The translations under genes and the position numbers were made by a program. Shown in pieces: positions 34,412-45,315 of a stretch of 64,000 bases of DNA. How positions within the stretch are numbered: position 1 is the stretch's first letter; each line of letters begins with the position of its first letter. Below the pieces are notes generated by a model. The model saw only the letters and a program-made list of their open reading frames with translations, was not told the origin of the DNA and made no database searches. The DNA comes from Cytobacillus solani (lineage in GTDB: Bacteria > Bacillota > Bacilli > Bacillales > Cytobacillaceae): NCBI RefSeq assembly GCF_001420595.1, contig NZ_LJIX01000003.1, positions 185,205 to 249,204 of the forward strand, written 5' to 3'.

Positions 34412-36740
34412 TTATTTTTTATCATATATCGAGGCTAAGAAAAAGCAGTTTGCGAGCAAACGAAAGCTATGCTGGGTATGGGCACGGAATGTAAGGTCGT
34501 TTGCAAATAATGTAAATGGCTGCTCATTGTAGATTGTTGTAAAGGCAAGAGTTTTTCCTTTTGCTTTTCCGTGTCCAGGCCAAAGACCAGCAATAAAGAA
34601 GTCATCATCATCTGCAACCTTTGCCAGCACCTCTGCATCCTCTGGTACTGCTGTAATCCAGGAGCCTGTTCTAACGTAAAGAGACTCTTTCGCACCGTAT
34701 CCCGATGTATATATCCCCTTTTCCATATAGCGTGAAGCAAACCTTCATACCAGAGCTCAGTCACATCGAAATCAAAGCCTGGAAGAAGCCCTGCTTCCTT
34801 AACGGTTAGGAGAGACCATCCACCTGTACCAACATACTTCTTTACCAACCAAGTTCTCCTTCGTTACTTTTCCTGCGTCATCAAAGATAATATCAGCTTT
34901 ATCTATATCAACAACCGGGAATCCAAGCTCCTTAACGACAAACTTGCTTTCAGCTGAACCGAGTACAGCGATTTTGGGCTGCTTCAGCACTGCCGTCTGG
35001 AGGGAAGCTGGTGCTGGAGTAGTATCAAGTGAATAATCTTTGGCATATGTCAAAAGTCTTTTGTTTGAACAAGGAAATATCCCCTTTGAATAATCCCGGC
35101 ATCTTTTAGGACAAGCTTGACTTCTTTACCATTCTTAAGCAACTGGTTCACAGCCTTGATCGCATCATTATTTGAATTTGAAACAACATAAGAATCGATA
35201 TTTGCTTGAATTGACGTATTCGGCCGATCTCTTCACCCTTCGAATTAACAAACCATTTATCGACTTTGCGATTGTCCTCTCCGTCAACACTTCGTTTAAA
35301 AAGTGTCAACTGCTTTTTAAAGAGCTCGTCTTTGTGTTTTACGACAAAGTCTGTTGCACCGAGTCCTACATGAACAGCTGCATTAAGTGAATCCTGGCTT
35401 AATGTCGGTACTTCGACTATATGCCCAAGACTGCCTTGAAGCATTGCGATCATCGGCATATAGGACGGGTTCATGTCATCCCAGCCAATCCCGTAATCAA
35501 GCATCGGAATTGTATAAGATTCAATCTTTGAGTTGGCCACACCAGCCGGCCCATCGCATGAGCCTGTTCAATCATACTTTCAATCAGCAGGTCATATTCA
35601 AAGTTAGGATTATGCGGTGGTGTTGAAGGTTCAATTATAAAGTCTTCTATATATCCATGTAATTCAATAAATGACAACGGTGTCCATTTTGCAAACTCTT
35701 GATTAACAGCCACCGTTTCCACTTGTGTTTGGTAGGCATTATCACGGATTAAATCAAACCCTTCAGCGTTTGCGCGAGTATTTGCAGCACGACCATCCGG
35801 ATTATGAGTAAAGTTAAAAAGAATAATAACATTATTAAGTACTTCTTTTATATTTAATGTTACATTCTGCTTGTTGTTATATTCATCTGTTGTCTTGAAT
35901 GTCACTTCATCCTCAAGGGCAAATTTTTTTAACAATTCTACTTGAGCATCAATACCTTCAACCTCATCTGGATGAATGTTGTTAAACCAGATTGGAACTT
36001 GATAATCACCTATTGTGCCATTTTCAAGTTTCTTTAATAGTTCTGCAGGATTTTCAAGAGCTGTTGGCAGTGTTTCATCTAAATACTTATCTACTGCAGT
36101 TTCATCTTTCGCCAAAATCACAAAATGAAGATCGCGTCCTTCAGAGGATTTCCCAATCGTCTTATACGCTAGGTAGCGATCATCGCCCGCTTTAGAGATC
36201 ACATCATCAATGGTTGGCTTTATCTCTTCATACTTCAGAAATTCATCATATACATTCAATTTCAATGTCGCTGCTGCAGCCTTCTGTGATTGCAGATCCT
36301 TTACCTCTAGCTTGTATTTCCCTATCAGTTTAGGATAAAGCACACGAATCGTTCTTGGTGATAAATCTGTCGTCCCATAAGGCAGACCAAATTTAATTTC
36401 TGCCTTAATAATAGTAGAATTTCCAGAATAGGCAGGCTCTTTAACAAATGAAATATACGAATCTCCGCTGTACTCGTTAGCTTTAACATTCCATTGCTTC
36501 CACTTGGAAAAGGATTTTCCTCCAAATGTCCACTCTAGCTTATTGAGATTTACTCTCCTGCCAAAATCAACCTGTACTTTTATCGTACGTTCCTCTGTGA
36601 TGGAAAGGAGCGGCTGGTCCACTTTAACTCTACTTCAGCATTTGTCTTAACCTCATCTTGATTGGCATGAGCAAACCCAGCTGATAGATCCATCATTATG
36701 ATCAATACAACTGTGACTAATAATAAAAAAAACGTTTCAT
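34412..36740 (-). pseudogene. M14-family zinc carboxypeptidase, secreted, with many frameshifts
   Basis: The pieces read as one long secreted peptidase when frames are joined. It has a signal peptide (LLLVTVVLIIMMDLSAGFAH), a 115-residue domain, then the M14 domain with zinc ligands in NNIHPDEVEG and IELHGYIED and the block NFTHNPDGRAANTRA, then a long C-terminal domain ending about 34412. Frame breaks are visible near 36725-36732 (run of eight A), 36620, 35545, 35210, 35050, 34850 and 34725. The gene would have coded about 770 residues. Seven separate breaks point to real decay, but uneven sequence quality would give the same picture. No protein of normal length can be made. Confidence 0.85.
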
Positions 36741-36771
36741 CAAATCTCTCCTCTCTAAAATTAAATATTTT

Positions 36772-36824
36772 GAAAAAAACCAACTCCTCTTTCTATGTTT
36801 ATTTAAACAGAGAGTAGGGAGTTG
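36772..36824 (-). terminator. Terminator downstream of kdpDE
   Basis: On the reverse strand CAACTCCCTACTCTCTGTTT (36824-36805) pairs imperfectly with AAACATAGAAAGAGGAGTTG (36800-36781), then GTTTTTTTC. A T-run also lies on the plus side, so it may work both ways. Confidence 0.7.
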
Positions 36825-36953
36825 TTTTTTTAGTTTTCCTTATAGATATCTTAAGATTATCTTATGATTTTATTTGTAGCGCAGGATAGTTCTACATATT
36901 CCTATTGCATATACAAGGTACCCGGAGAGGAACCTTGTCCCTCTTGTTTCTTC

Positions 36954-37658
36954 TTATTCTTCTTCCCCATGGCGCAGCATTCGGTAACCAACACGAATGT
37001 GTGTCTGGATATATTTCGGGTTTGCTGGATCTTCTTCAATCTTTTTACGGAGTGTCGCCATAAAAACACGCAGGCTAGGGACATCTGACTGCAGTACTGT
37101 TTGCCATACTTCCTTTAATAAAAAATTATGAGTCAGCACCTTGCCGACATGTTTGGATAAAACGACTAACAGCTTATATTCAATCGGAGTCAAATGCACT
37201 TCCTTCCCATGCACAAAGACAGTATTTGCTAAATAATCAATTTGTAAATCGCCATTGACGAATATAGGCTGAGCCTGATCCAAGCTTTGTTCGCTTGTAT
37301 TTCGCCTTAATGCTACTCGAATACGAGCAAGCAGTTCTTCTACGCTAAACGGCTTTGTCACGTAATCATCGGCACCAGCATCAAGGGCATTGATTTTATC
37401 ATATTCTTCACCTCGTGCACTTACGACGATAATGGGGGTTTGCGACCAGCTACGGATTTTTTGAATGATATGGACGCCGTCTATATCGGGCAGTCCTAAA
37501 TCGAGAATGATGACATCGGGTCTCATTGAAAGGGTCTTTTGAAGAGCGCTCCCGCCATCGTGTACAATGTCATATTCGTAATGCTGAGTAGATAAAGTCA
37601 TTCTAATTAAGTGACCGATAGCAACATCATCTTCTACCACAAGGATTCGTTTATTCAT
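36954..37658 (-). CDS. kdpE: Potassium-responsive response regulator KdpE
   Basis: A 234-residue OmpR-type regulator. The receiver domain (1-115) has the acidic pair VVEDD near 6 and phosphorylation site LDLGLPD (Asp 52 region), plus Lys near 101 in VTKPFSV. The C-terminal winged helix (about 135-230) has HLTPIEYKLLVVL and a RVGYRM end. It overlaps kdpD by eight bases and is thought to turn on kdpFABC at low K+ or osmotic stress. Confidence 0.93.
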   Translation of the reverse strand: MNKRILVVEDDVAIGHLIRMTLSTQHYEYDIVHDGGSALQKTLSMRPDVIILDLGLPDIDGVHIIQKIRSWSQTPIIVVSARGEEYDKINALDAGADDYVTKPFSVEELLARIRVALRRNTSEQSLDQAQPIFVNGDLQIDYLANTVFVHGKEVHLTPIEYKLLVVLSKHVGKVLTHNFLLKEVWQTVLQSDVPSLRVFMATLRKKIEEDPANPKYIQTHIRVGYRMLRHGEEE

Positions 37659-40362
37659 TGATATTTACAGCTCCTTTTTTAAGCGGAAAAATAAATATGG
37701 TACCAATCGGTTTATTATCCGTAACAGTCAGTTCACTTCCGTGTAATTTTAAGATTGTTTGGCATAATGATAAACCAAGCCCAAGACCACGGCGGCTGTC
37801 GCTTCGCTGTACTTTCCCTGTTGTAAAAGGCTCAAATAATCTTGCTTTTAATGAATCTTCAATGCCTGGTCCATTATCTATGATGCTAAAATGTACATTG
37901 TCACCGACTTCCTTCGCGTTCAGGGTTATTTCGCTGCCTGCAGGTGTATAAGTCAATGCGTTATCGATGATATTGATGATGACCTGAATCATGAGTCGTG
38001 CATCCATCAAGGCAAATAACAATTCTGGCTCAATATGATAAGAAATTTTGTGTGTATTGTTCAAATGAACGCTGTGCAGAAGTGCTTCCTGAAAAATATC
38101 TTCTATAAGTTCAGGCTGCATCTCAATAGCGAAATGTCCATCCTCAAGCCTTGAAACAGCAAGCAAATTTTCTACCATTTGTACGAGCCATTTTGAGTTA
38201 TTATAAATATCTTGGTAAAGCTGATTTTTCTCTCTATCATTTATCAGCTTGCCACTCGTTAACAAAATATCCGCATTCCCAGAAATACTAGTAAGCGGTG
38301 TTCTTAAATCATGAGATATAGCCCGCAAAAGATTTGCTCGCATTTGTTCCAGCTCTGCCTCTCGAGCAACTTCTTCATTTCTTTTCTGTAAATACCATTT
38401 ATCAATGGCAAATGAAAAGTCATTAATGATGGCGTGCAAAATATGACGTTCAAATGCGGGCAATGGCCATTCTTTTGATAGAGCAATTCCGATTACTCCC
38501 TTCACATTGCCGCCTGACACAACAGGTAAATAATAGGCTTGTGCCGCTGGAAAGATATCTGTTGACATACCTGCTACATGCGTATTACTTGCAGCCCAGA
38601 TCACCACTCCACGCTCACTGGCACTTTCAAATGCGGCAGCTATTTCTTTGTTTTCTATGTCAGTCATGCTATCTGTTTTGAAAAAAGCAGATTTTATGAT
38701 CAGGTTATTGTTGATCTCAAAAAAACATACTGGCTTTTCTACTAGTTTAATAATTTGTGCCATTCCTTCATTGATAATTTCTTCAATGGATTTTGCGTGT
38801 TGTAATTTACGGTTTGTTTCGAGCAGCACTTCCATGCGGTAAGATTTACGAACGGCAGCGGATGCTTGTTCTTTCACTTTCCTCGTTAGGCTGCTTGTAA
38901 TAAACCCGGAAAGGAACATAATGATAAATGTCATTGGGTAGTCCTGATGGTAAGCTTCGAATGAAAATCGCGGTTCGGTAAATAAAAAGTTATAGGTAAG
39001 CACAGCGATCAGCGAGCTAATCATACTCATGATCCATCCAGTTGTCCATGTTGCAAGAATTAAAACACCTAATATATATATTGTAATAATATTTGATTCT
39101 TTCAGACCGTAGGCAAAGAAAAACAGTCCAATAAGCGATGCCAAACCAAAAACTGCTAACATTTTAAATAAGTCCATCCACTCAAATTTAATTTGAGGTC
39201 TTACTCCCAAAAAACGAATCGATTCGTTTTCCTCATCCGGTACAATATGAATGGCTAAGTTTGGGACAAAGTCATTGAGCCTATCACTTATTTTTGAATG
39301 AGGAACCCCCCATTTCTTTTTCAGTGCCGTTCTTCCGATTACTAACTTTGTCACACCGCTAATTTTTGCGTAATTTGCAATTGCCGCTGCAATGTCGTCT
39401 TCTTGAACGATCACTACATGTCCACCGAGCTGCTCAGTTAGTTTTATATGCTGCTGCAGTCGCTGGGCATTTGCTTTATTGCTATCATTCCAATCATTTT
39501 TTTGTACATAAAGTGCTGTGAATTTCCCATGTAAAGCCTGGGAAAGTCTTGCGGCTGTTCTAATCACTTTTGCATTTGTGGGAGATGAGCTGATGCCTAC
39601 TAATATATGCTCCTCAACATGAATGCATGGATCAGATGACTTACTCTGCTGAGTCTTTTGATGATAAATGGTATCAGCCGTCCGCCTTAGTGCAATTTCG
39701 CGCAGGGCGACTAAATTCTGTTTTCGGAAAAAGAAGTTCAATGCTTTTTCCGCTTGTGTGGGATGATAAATTTTCCCTTCTTTTAACCGTTGAATTAAAT
39801 CATCTGGTTCAATATCGACAAGTTTTATTTGCGCAGCATGATCAATCATATAATCTGGTATATGCTCACGTACTTTTACTCCTGTTATTTCTTCTATCAA
39901 ATCGTGAAGGCTTTCAATATGTTGGATGTTGACGGTTGTGTATACATGAATACCCTTTGCAAGTAATTCCTCCACGTCACCAAATCGTTTTAAATGGCGC
40001 ATTGTTGGTACATTTGTGTGGGCCAGCTCATCAATCAATACAAGTTCCGGCTTCCGTTTAATGACAGCATCAATATCCAGTTCTTCAAATACCTTTCCTT
40101 TATAAGTTATTTCTCTAGTTGGTATTCGTTCAAGTCCTACTAGCAAAGCGGTAGTTTCGGGACGGGGATGCCGTTCTACATAACCTACCACGACGTCGGT
40201 ACCGAGGTTTTTTGCCAGCTGAGCAGCTTCAAGCATGGCGTATGTTTTTCCTACTCCAGCAGCGTATCCAAGAAATATCTTTAGTTTGCCTGTTATTCCA
40301 TCTGTATCATCTTGTTTGATTCTTGCTAATAATTCCTCTGGAATTGGACGTGTATCTTCCAT
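37651..40362 (-). CDS. kdpD: Osmosensitive K+ sensor histidine kinase KdpD
   Basis: A 903-residue kinase. Order: KdpD N-terminal domain with Walker A (GYAAGVGKTYAM, about 36-47) and DELAHTN; a universal-stress (Usp) domain around 250-370; four membrane helices (about 400-500); a GAF domain; then HisKA with the phospho-histidine in RAISHDLRTPLTSISG and an ATPase domain ending with SRRGLGLGLSLCQTI. ATG 40362 is chosen because GAGAGGTGA lies upstream; the longer frame to 40398 has none. Full-length and intact. It is divergent from kdpFABC. Confidence 0.94.
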   Translation of the reverse strand: MEDTRPIPEELLARIKQDDTDGITGKLKIFLGYAAGVGKTYAMLEAAQLAKNLGTDVVVGYVERHPRPETTALLVGLERIPTREITYKGKVFEELDIDAVIKRKPELVLIDELAHTNVPTMRHLKRFGDVEELLAKGIHVYTTVNIQHIESLHDLIEEITGVKVREHIPDYMIDHAAQIKLVDIEPDDLIQRLKEGKIYHPTQAEKALNFFFRKQNLVALREIALRRTADTIYHQKTQQSKSSDPCIHVEEHILVGISSSPTNAKVIRTAARLSQALHGKFTALYVQKNDWNDSNKANAQRLQQHIKLTEQLGGHVVIVQEDDIAAAIANYAKISGVTKLVIGRTALKKKWGVPHSKISDRLNDFVPNLAIHIVPDEENESIRFLGVRPQIKFEWMDLFKMLAVFGLASLIGLFFFAYGLKESNIITIYILGVLILATWTTGWIMSMISSLIAVLTYNFLFTEPRFSFEAYHQDYPMTFIIMFLSGFITSSLTRKVKEQASAAVRKSYRMEVLLETNRKLQHAKSIEEIINEGMAQIIKLVEKPVCFFEINNNLIIKSAFFKTDSMTDIENKEIAAAFESASERGVVIWAASNTHVAGMSTDIFPAAQAYYLPVVSGGNVKGVIGIALSKEWPLPAFERHILHAIINDFSFAIDKWYLQKRNEEVAREAELEQMRANLLRAISHDLRTPLTSISGNADILLTSGKLINDREKNQLYQDIYNNSKWLVQMVENLLAVSRLEDGHFAIEMQPELIEDIFQEALLHSVHLNNTHKISYHIEPELLFALMDARLMIQVIINIIDNALTYTPAGSEITLNAKEVGDNVHFSIIDNGPGIEDSLKARLFEPFTTGKVQRSDSRRGLGLGLSLCQTILKLHGSELTVTDNKPIGTIFIFPLKKGAVNINE

Positions 40363-40423
40363 CCCCTTCACCTCTCTTTCATTATAGCTCCTATACACAT
40401 TAAGAAAGTGTAAAGATTTTTAC

Positions 40424-40440
40424 CTTAATGTCTTCTTAAT
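40424..40440. promoter_or_regulatory. Possible KdpE binding repeats
   Basis: Two CTTAAT hexamers with an 11-base step (40424-40429, 40435-40440) in the kdpD/kdpF intergenic region. OmpR-type regulators bind tandem repeats of this spacing. No test has been done. Confidence 0.35.
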
Positions 40441-40523
40441 ATAAAATGCGTTTTTCTAACACTACATTAATTTGAACTTCATTATGATGAAACCATTCAT
40501 TAGAAGAGAGGATGATTCAATTG

Positions 40524-40613
40524 ATGGATGTTTTCATGATTGGTTTGCTGGCTGTAAGCTTTGCTAGTCTTTATGGACTGACCATATGGTGCTACAAACA
40601 AGTGAATAATTAA
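40524..40613 (+). CDS. Small membrane peptide upstream of kdpF
   Basis: A 29-residue ORF, MMDVFMIGLLAVSFASLYGL plus a short WCYKQVNN-type tail, with AGAGAGGATG upstream. One membrane helix is predicted, N-terminus outside or inside unknown. It ends 12 bases before kdpF and is likely part of the Kdp operon. Small hydrophobic peptides beside kdpF occur in other genomes as I recall, but I know no function. Confidence 0.6.
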   Translation: MDVFMIGLLAVSFASLYGLTIWCYKQVNN

Positions 40614-40625
40614 GGGGGAATAGGG

Positions 40626-40706
40626 ATGTGGATAGTTTTAGGGATTATTATTTTCCTGCTGTTTGGTTATTTAGGGCATGCATTACTCTACCCAGAAAAC
40701 TATTAA
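40626..40706 (+). CDS. kdpF: KdpF, small subunit of the K+ ATPase
   Basis: A 26-residue peptide, MWIVLGIIIFLLFGYLGHAL then LYPENY, with one membrane helix and the KdpF-type ending GYLxxALLxPExY. Ribosome site AAGGGGGAATAGGG. KdpF stabilises the KdpABC complex in E. coli. It lies 22 bases before kdpA. Confidence 0.82.
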   Translation: MWIVLGIIIFLLFGYLGHALLYPENY

Positions 40707-40728
40707 TTGCCTTTAGGAGGTTAGGAAT

Positions 40729-42423
40729 ATGTGGCAAATTGCCATTATTTTAGTCATTTATGTACCGCTTGTCATTTTAGCCGGTCATTACCTGTATCAT
40801 GTGACGATGCAGCAAAAGACCTGGCTCGATCCGGTATTAAACCGAGTCGATCATGTTATCTACAAACTGAGCGGCATCAAGCAAGTGAACATGACCGGTA
40901 AACAATATGTGCTGGCATTGATTCTTACCAATGCCTTTATGGTATTCATTGGATACGTTTTATTGCGTGTTCAATCTGCTTTGTTTTTGAACCCGAATGA
41001 CGTTGGAAATATGGAAGCGACGCTTTCATTCAATACAATCATTTCTTTTATGACAAATACAAATCTTCAGCATTATAGTGGGGAATCAGGCTTAAGTTAT
41101 ATGTCCCAAATGCTTGTTATTACATTCATGATGTTTACTTCAGCAGCAACAGGTTATGCGGCGTGTATGGCGTTTTGCAGACGTTTAGTGGCCAAAACTG
41201 ATACACTAGGTAATTTTTTTGTTGATTTTGTACGAGTAATTACTCGTGTATTAATGCCTATTTCTATCATCGTTTCAATTATTCTAGTATCTCAAGGTTC
41301 ACCGCAAACCTTCAGCGCGAATAAGACTGTTCAGACAATCGAAGGCAAGATGCAGGATATCGCTCTTGGGCCTATCGCATCACTTGAATCGATTAAGCAT
41401 GTTGGAACAAATGGCGGGGGCTTTAATGGGGCAAATTCAACAACTCCATTTGAAAATCCAACAGTTCTTACGAATATCGTAGAGTTGCTATCCATGATGC
41501 TGCTGCCAGGAGCTTGTGTCGTTGCCTTTAGCCTAATGGTTGCCCATCGCCGTAAGAAAATGTTATTTGGCAAACAGGGTTTCGTCATTTTTGCAGCAAT
41601 GAGTGTTCTGTTTTTAATTGGATTAGTTACTTGTTATGTGGCAGAGCAAGCGGGGAACCCAATTATTAGTGAACTTGGGATCACACAGGATCTTGGCAGT
41701 ATGGAAGGGAAGGAAATGCGCTTTGGTGTCGCACAATCAGCTTTATTCACTGTTGCGACAACAGCCTTCACGACGGGGTCTGTTAATAATATGCATGATA
41801 CCTTAACTCCAATCGGTGGACTTGTGCCGATGTTCAATATGATGTTGAACGTTGTATTTGGTGGGAAGGGGGTTGGATTGATGAACATGATGATGTACGT
41901 GCTTCTAACAATTTTCATAGCCTGTCTGATGATTGGTCGGACTCCCCAGTTTTTAGGAAAGAAAATTGAGGAAAAAGAAATGAAGCTAATCGCACTTTGC
42001 ATATTGATCCACCCTGCAATTATTCTTTTATTCTCAGCGCTTGCTGTCGCAACAACAGCCGGGGTGGCTGGGATCACAAATCCGGGCGCACATGGATTAT
42101 CACAGGTTCTGTATGAGTTTGCCTCTTCATCGGCTAACAACGGTTCAGGATTTGAAGGATTAGCTGATAACTCAACATTTTGGAACGTAACGACTGGACT
42201 AGCGATGTTCTTTGGCCGCTATCTATCTATTATAATCCAATTAGCTATTGCCTCTCTCCTTGCAAAAAAAATGTGGCACAGCGATTCGGTAGGAACATTG
42301 AAAACAGATAATGCCATGTTTGCATTCTTGCTTGTCGGAATTGTCCTGATGATTGGCGCCTTAACATTTTTACCTGCGCTGGCACTTGGTCCAATTACTG
42401 AGCATTTACAAATACATTTTTGA
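40729..42423 (+). CDS. kdpA: K+-transporting ATPase subunit KdpA (channel-like)
   Basis: A 564-residue, ten-helix protein of the SKT superfamily. Selectivity-filter type loops are visible: FMTNTNLQHYSGESGLSYMS, GTNGGGFNGANS, TTGSVNNM, and SSANNGSGFEGL. It binds and conducts K+ for uptake by Kdp. The reading frame is intact and the order kdpF-A-B-C is standard. Confidence 0.95.
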   Translation: MWQIAIILVIYVPLVILAGHYLYHVTMQQKTWLDPVLNRVDHVIYKLSGIKQVNMTGKQYVLALILTNAFMVFIGYVLLRVQSALFLNPNDVGNMEATLSFNTIISFMTNTNLQHYSGESGLSYMSQMLVITFMMFTSAATGYAACMAFCRRLVAKTDTLGNFFVDFVRVITRVLMPISIIVSIILVSQGSPQTFSANKTVQTIEGKMQDIALGPIASLESIKHVGTNGGGFNGANSTTPFENPTVLTNIVELLSMMLLPGACVVAFSLMVAHRRKKMLFGKQGFVIFAAMSVLFLIGLVTCYVAEQAGNPIISELGITQDLGSMEGKEMRFGVAQSALFTVATTAFTTGSVNNMHDTLTPIGGLVPMFNMMLNVVFGGKGVGLMNMMMYVLLTIFIACLMIGRTPQFLGKKIEEKEMKLIALCILIHPAIILLFSALAVATTAGVAGITNPGAHGLSQVLYEFASSSANNGSGFEGLADNSTFWNVTTGLAMFFGRYLSIIIQLAIASLLAKKMWHSDSVGTLKTDNAMFAFLLVGIVLMIGALTFLPALALGPITEHLQIHF

Positions 42424-42438
42424 CGAGGTGAGAAGTTA

Positions 42439-44505
42439 ATGGAGACTGCTTCAAAAAAAAGTTTTTTAACGAGTGAAATGATTAAAAGTGCTATTTTAGG
42501 AGCCTTTAAGAAATTTAATCCAATATATATGGTAAAAAATCCTGTTATGTTCGTTGTGGAAATTGGGTTTATCTTTGTTCTTTTGTTAACCATTTTTCCA
42601 GCGATGTTAGATGCAGATGCAAGTGGGGATGATCGCATTTATAATGCCATCGTTGCCTTTGTTCTATTTATCACTATCTTATTTGCTAACTTTGCTGAGT
42701 CGATTGCGGAGGGCCGTGGAAAAGCACAGGTTCAAACATTAAAGAAAACAAAAACAGTGACTGGGGCGTGTGTCCTTCTTCCTGACGGCTCTGAAGTAAT
42801 GAAGCAAGCATATGAGCTAAAAAGAGGAGATATTGTTTTGGTGCAGGCTGGGGAAACCATCCCAAATGACGGAGAAGTAATTGAAGGGATTGCGACAGTG
42901 GATGAATCGGCCATTACGGGTGAATCAGCTCCTGTTGTAAAGGAACGCGGTGGAGACTTTGCATCTGTTACAGGCGGTACGACAGTAACAAGTGATTGGC
43001 TGAAAATCGAAATTACATCACTACCTGGTGAATCGTTCTTAGACAAAATGATTACTCTTATCGAAGGAGCGAGACGTAAAAAAACACCAAATGAAATTGC
43101 GTTAAACACATTATTAGTTAGCCTAACCATTATTTTTTTACTTGTTGTTGTTACTCTTTATCCGATGACGACTTATTTAAATGTGCATATTCCGGTGGCG
43201 ACATTAATTGCGCTTACTGTTTGTCTAATCCCAACGACCATTGGCGGACTATTATCTGCAATTGGGATTGCCGGGATGGATCGTGTCACACAGTTTAATG
43301 TCATTGCCATGTCAGGGAGGGCTGTCGAGGCATGCGGTGATGTGGATACATTGATATTGGATAAAACAGGTACGATCACGTATGGAAACCGTATGGCAAC
43401 TGAATTTACTCCTGTGGAAGGAGTAGCTGAAAAAGAGCTGATACGAGCTGCATGGCTTAGCTCGCTGACGGATGATACACCTGAGGGGAAATCCATTTTA
43501 TCACTAGCATGCAAACTAAAAGTGGACACTGCGGATGAGGGAATGATTAGAGATTCAAGTGTGCACATTCCATTCACCGCACAGACACGAATGAGCGGAC
43601 TTGATATGCAAGATGGTACAAAAATTCGCAAAGGTGCTTACGATACGATAAGAAAAGAAAGCATTGCTGCAGGTCATGTAATTCCTAAAGATTTAGAACA
43701 ACTAGTTCACCAAGTATCATCTGTAGGAGGGACGCCACTAGTTGTGGTGAAGAATCATCAGATTCTAGGCGTAATCTATTTGAAAGATGTTGTGAAATCT
43801 GGTTTAAAAGAACGTTTTGATCAGCTTCGTGCAATGGGAATTAAAACAATTATGTGCACGGGGGATAATCCGCTTACAGCTGCATCCATCGCTAAGGAAT
43901 CAGGAGTGGATAGCTTTATTGCAGAAAGCAAGCCGGAAGACAAGATAAAGGTAATTAAGGATGAGCAAGCCCTTGGAAGAATAGTGGCAATGACTGGTGA
44001 CGGTACAAATGATGCACCTGCACTTGCTCAGGCAAATGTAGGACTCGCAATGAACTCAGGGACAAATGCGGCAAAGGAAGCTGCCAATATGGTAGATTTG
44101 GATTCAAACCCAACAAAAATTATCGAAGTAGTGGAAATCGGCAAGCAATTGCTCATGACCCGTGGTGCACTTACGACATTTAGTATTGCAAATGATTTAG
44201 CCAAATACTTTGCGATTATTCCGGCTATGTTGATGGCAGCGGTACCAGAGATGAGTTCACTAAACGTGATGATGCTGAATTCGCCAACAAGCGCTATTAT
44301 TTCTGCACTGATTTTTAATGCGGTTATTATCCCTTTCCTAATCCCGATTGCTATAAAGGGTGTTAAATATAAGCCGATGAGTGCATCTAAATTATTAAAT
44401 AGGAACTTACTAGTTTATGGGCTAGGCGGCATTATCGCACCATTTATCGGGATTAAAATAATTGATTTACTTGTTAGCCCAATTTTACAAATGATCGGTC
44501 TATAG
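42439..44505 (+). CDS. kdpB: K+-transporting P-type ATPase KdpB
   Basis: A 688-residue P-type ATPase. TGES lies near 155 in AITGESAPV, the phosphorylated aspartate in [11 protein letters not shown] near 310, and the hinge motif [20 protein letters not shown] near 518. It couples ATP hydrolysis to K+ uptake with KdpA. GAGGTGAGAAG precedes the ATG 15 bases after kdpA. Confidence 0.95.
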   Translation: METASKKSFLTSEMIKSAILGAFKKFNPIYMVKNPVMFVVEIGFIFVLLLTIFPAMLDADASGDDRIYNAIVAFVLFITILFANFAESIAEGRGKAQVQTLKKTKTVTGACVLLPDGSEVMKQAYELKRGDIVLVQAGETIPNDGEVIEGIATVDESAITGESAPVVKERGGDFASVTGGTTVTSDWLKIEITSLPGESFLDKMITLIEGARRKKTPNEIALNTLLVSLTIIFLLVVVTLYPMTTYLNVHIPVATLIALTVCLIPTTIGGLLSAIGIAGMDRVTQFNVIAMSGRAVEACGDVDTLILDKTGTITYGNRMATEFTPVEGVAEKELIRAAWLSSLTDDTPEGKSILSLACKLKVDTADEGMIRDSSVHIPFTAQTRMSGLDMQDGTKIRKGAYDTIRKESIAAGHVIPKDLEQLVHQVSSVGGTPLVVVKNHQILGVIYLKDVVKSGLKERFDQLRAMGIKTIMCTGDNPLTAASIAKESGVDSFIAESKPEDKIKVIKDEQALGRIVAMTGDGTNDAPALAQANVGLAMNSGTNAAKEAANMVDLDSNPTKIIEVVEIGKQLLMTRGALTTFSIANDLAKYFAIIPAMLMAAVPEMSSLNVMMLNSPTSAIISALIFNAVIIPFLIPIAIKGVKYKPMSASKLLNRNLLVYGLGGIIAPFIGIKIIDLLVSPILQMIGL

Positions 44506-44516
44506 GGGGAAAGGTT

Positions 44517-45155
44517 ATGAAGGGATTATTTGAAAATGCAAAGCAAGGATTGTTGGTCACGTTAGCAATGTTCGTTTTATGTGGTTTGATTTACCCATTC
44601 GCAATCACTGGGGTTGCTCAGGCGTTTTTTGCCCATGAGGCAAATGGCAGTTTAATAGAGATAGATGGTGAAACGGTTGGCTCCGAAAAATTGGGTCAGG
44701 CTTTTACAGCACCTGAGTATTTCTGGGGGCGTGTATCTGCAGTGAATTATAACGTCTATACAAAAGAGGACGTTTTGCCAAATCAAAATGGGGAAACAGC
44801 CTATAGTGGTGTCAGCTCTGGCACCTTCAATTATGCCCCATCCAACCCGGAGCTGGAGAAACGAATAGAAGCTGATATTGAGACATTTTTAAAAGCAAAT
44901 CCATCAGTTAATCGAGAAGAGATTCCTGCAGATTTAATGACCGCCTCTGGTTCAGGTTTAGATCCGCATATTAGTGTAGATGCAGCACGAATTCAAATTG
45001 ATCGTGTGGCAAAAGCAAGTGGTATTTCAGCTGCGGAGGTGAAGGAAATAATAAAGGCAAATACAGAAAACCGTGTATTAGGCATATTTGGAGAAGATAA
45101 GGTAAACGTCCTTGCTGCAAACTTGGATATATATAATAAAATGAAGGAGAAATGA
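44517..45155 (+). CDS. kdpC: K+-transporting ATPase subunit KdpC
   Basis: A 212-residue protein with one N-terminal membrane helix (about 10-32) and a periplasm-side domain. Family motifs are QAFTAPEYFWGRVSA and SGSGLDPHISVDAA. It completes the KdpFABC complex. A GGGAC-type hairpin follows. Confidence 0.94.
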   Translation: MKGLFENAKQGLLVTLAMFVLCGLIYPFAITGVAQAFFAHEANGSLIEIDGETVGSEKLGQAFTAPEYFWGRVSAVNYNVYTKEDVLPNQNGETAYSGVSSGTFNYAPSNPELEKRIEADIETFLKANPSVNREEIPADLMTASGSGLDPHISVDAARIQIDRVAKASGISAAEVKEIIKANTENRVLGIFGEDKVNVLAANLDIYNKMKEK

Positions 45156-45179
45156 CAGGGAAAAAGAAACTGATTAGTG

Positions 45180-45216
45180 TGGGACGGAGGGACAGGAACC
45201 TCGTCCCATTTTTATT
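45180..45216 (+). terminator. Terminator of kdpFABC (GGGAC hairpin family)
   Basis: TGGGACG(GAG) pairs with CTCGTCCCA, followed by TTTTTATTT. Confidence 0.75.
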
Positions 45217-45315
45217 TAGTTATATTTTTGGGACAGCCTATGTCTCGTAAAGAAGGGAATTTTGACAGGTTTATCGAAGATATGAGGAAAAGATTTATAT
45301 AAAGGAGCTATGCTG

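Noticed and set aside
37500-37580. CRISPR or phage-defence array in the window
   Set aside because: No regularly spaced repeats were seen here or anywhere else; the only direct repeats are the T-box units.
41634-42140. 168-residue reverse-strand ORF inside kdpA
   Set aside because: Shadow of kdpA, whose motifs are intact.
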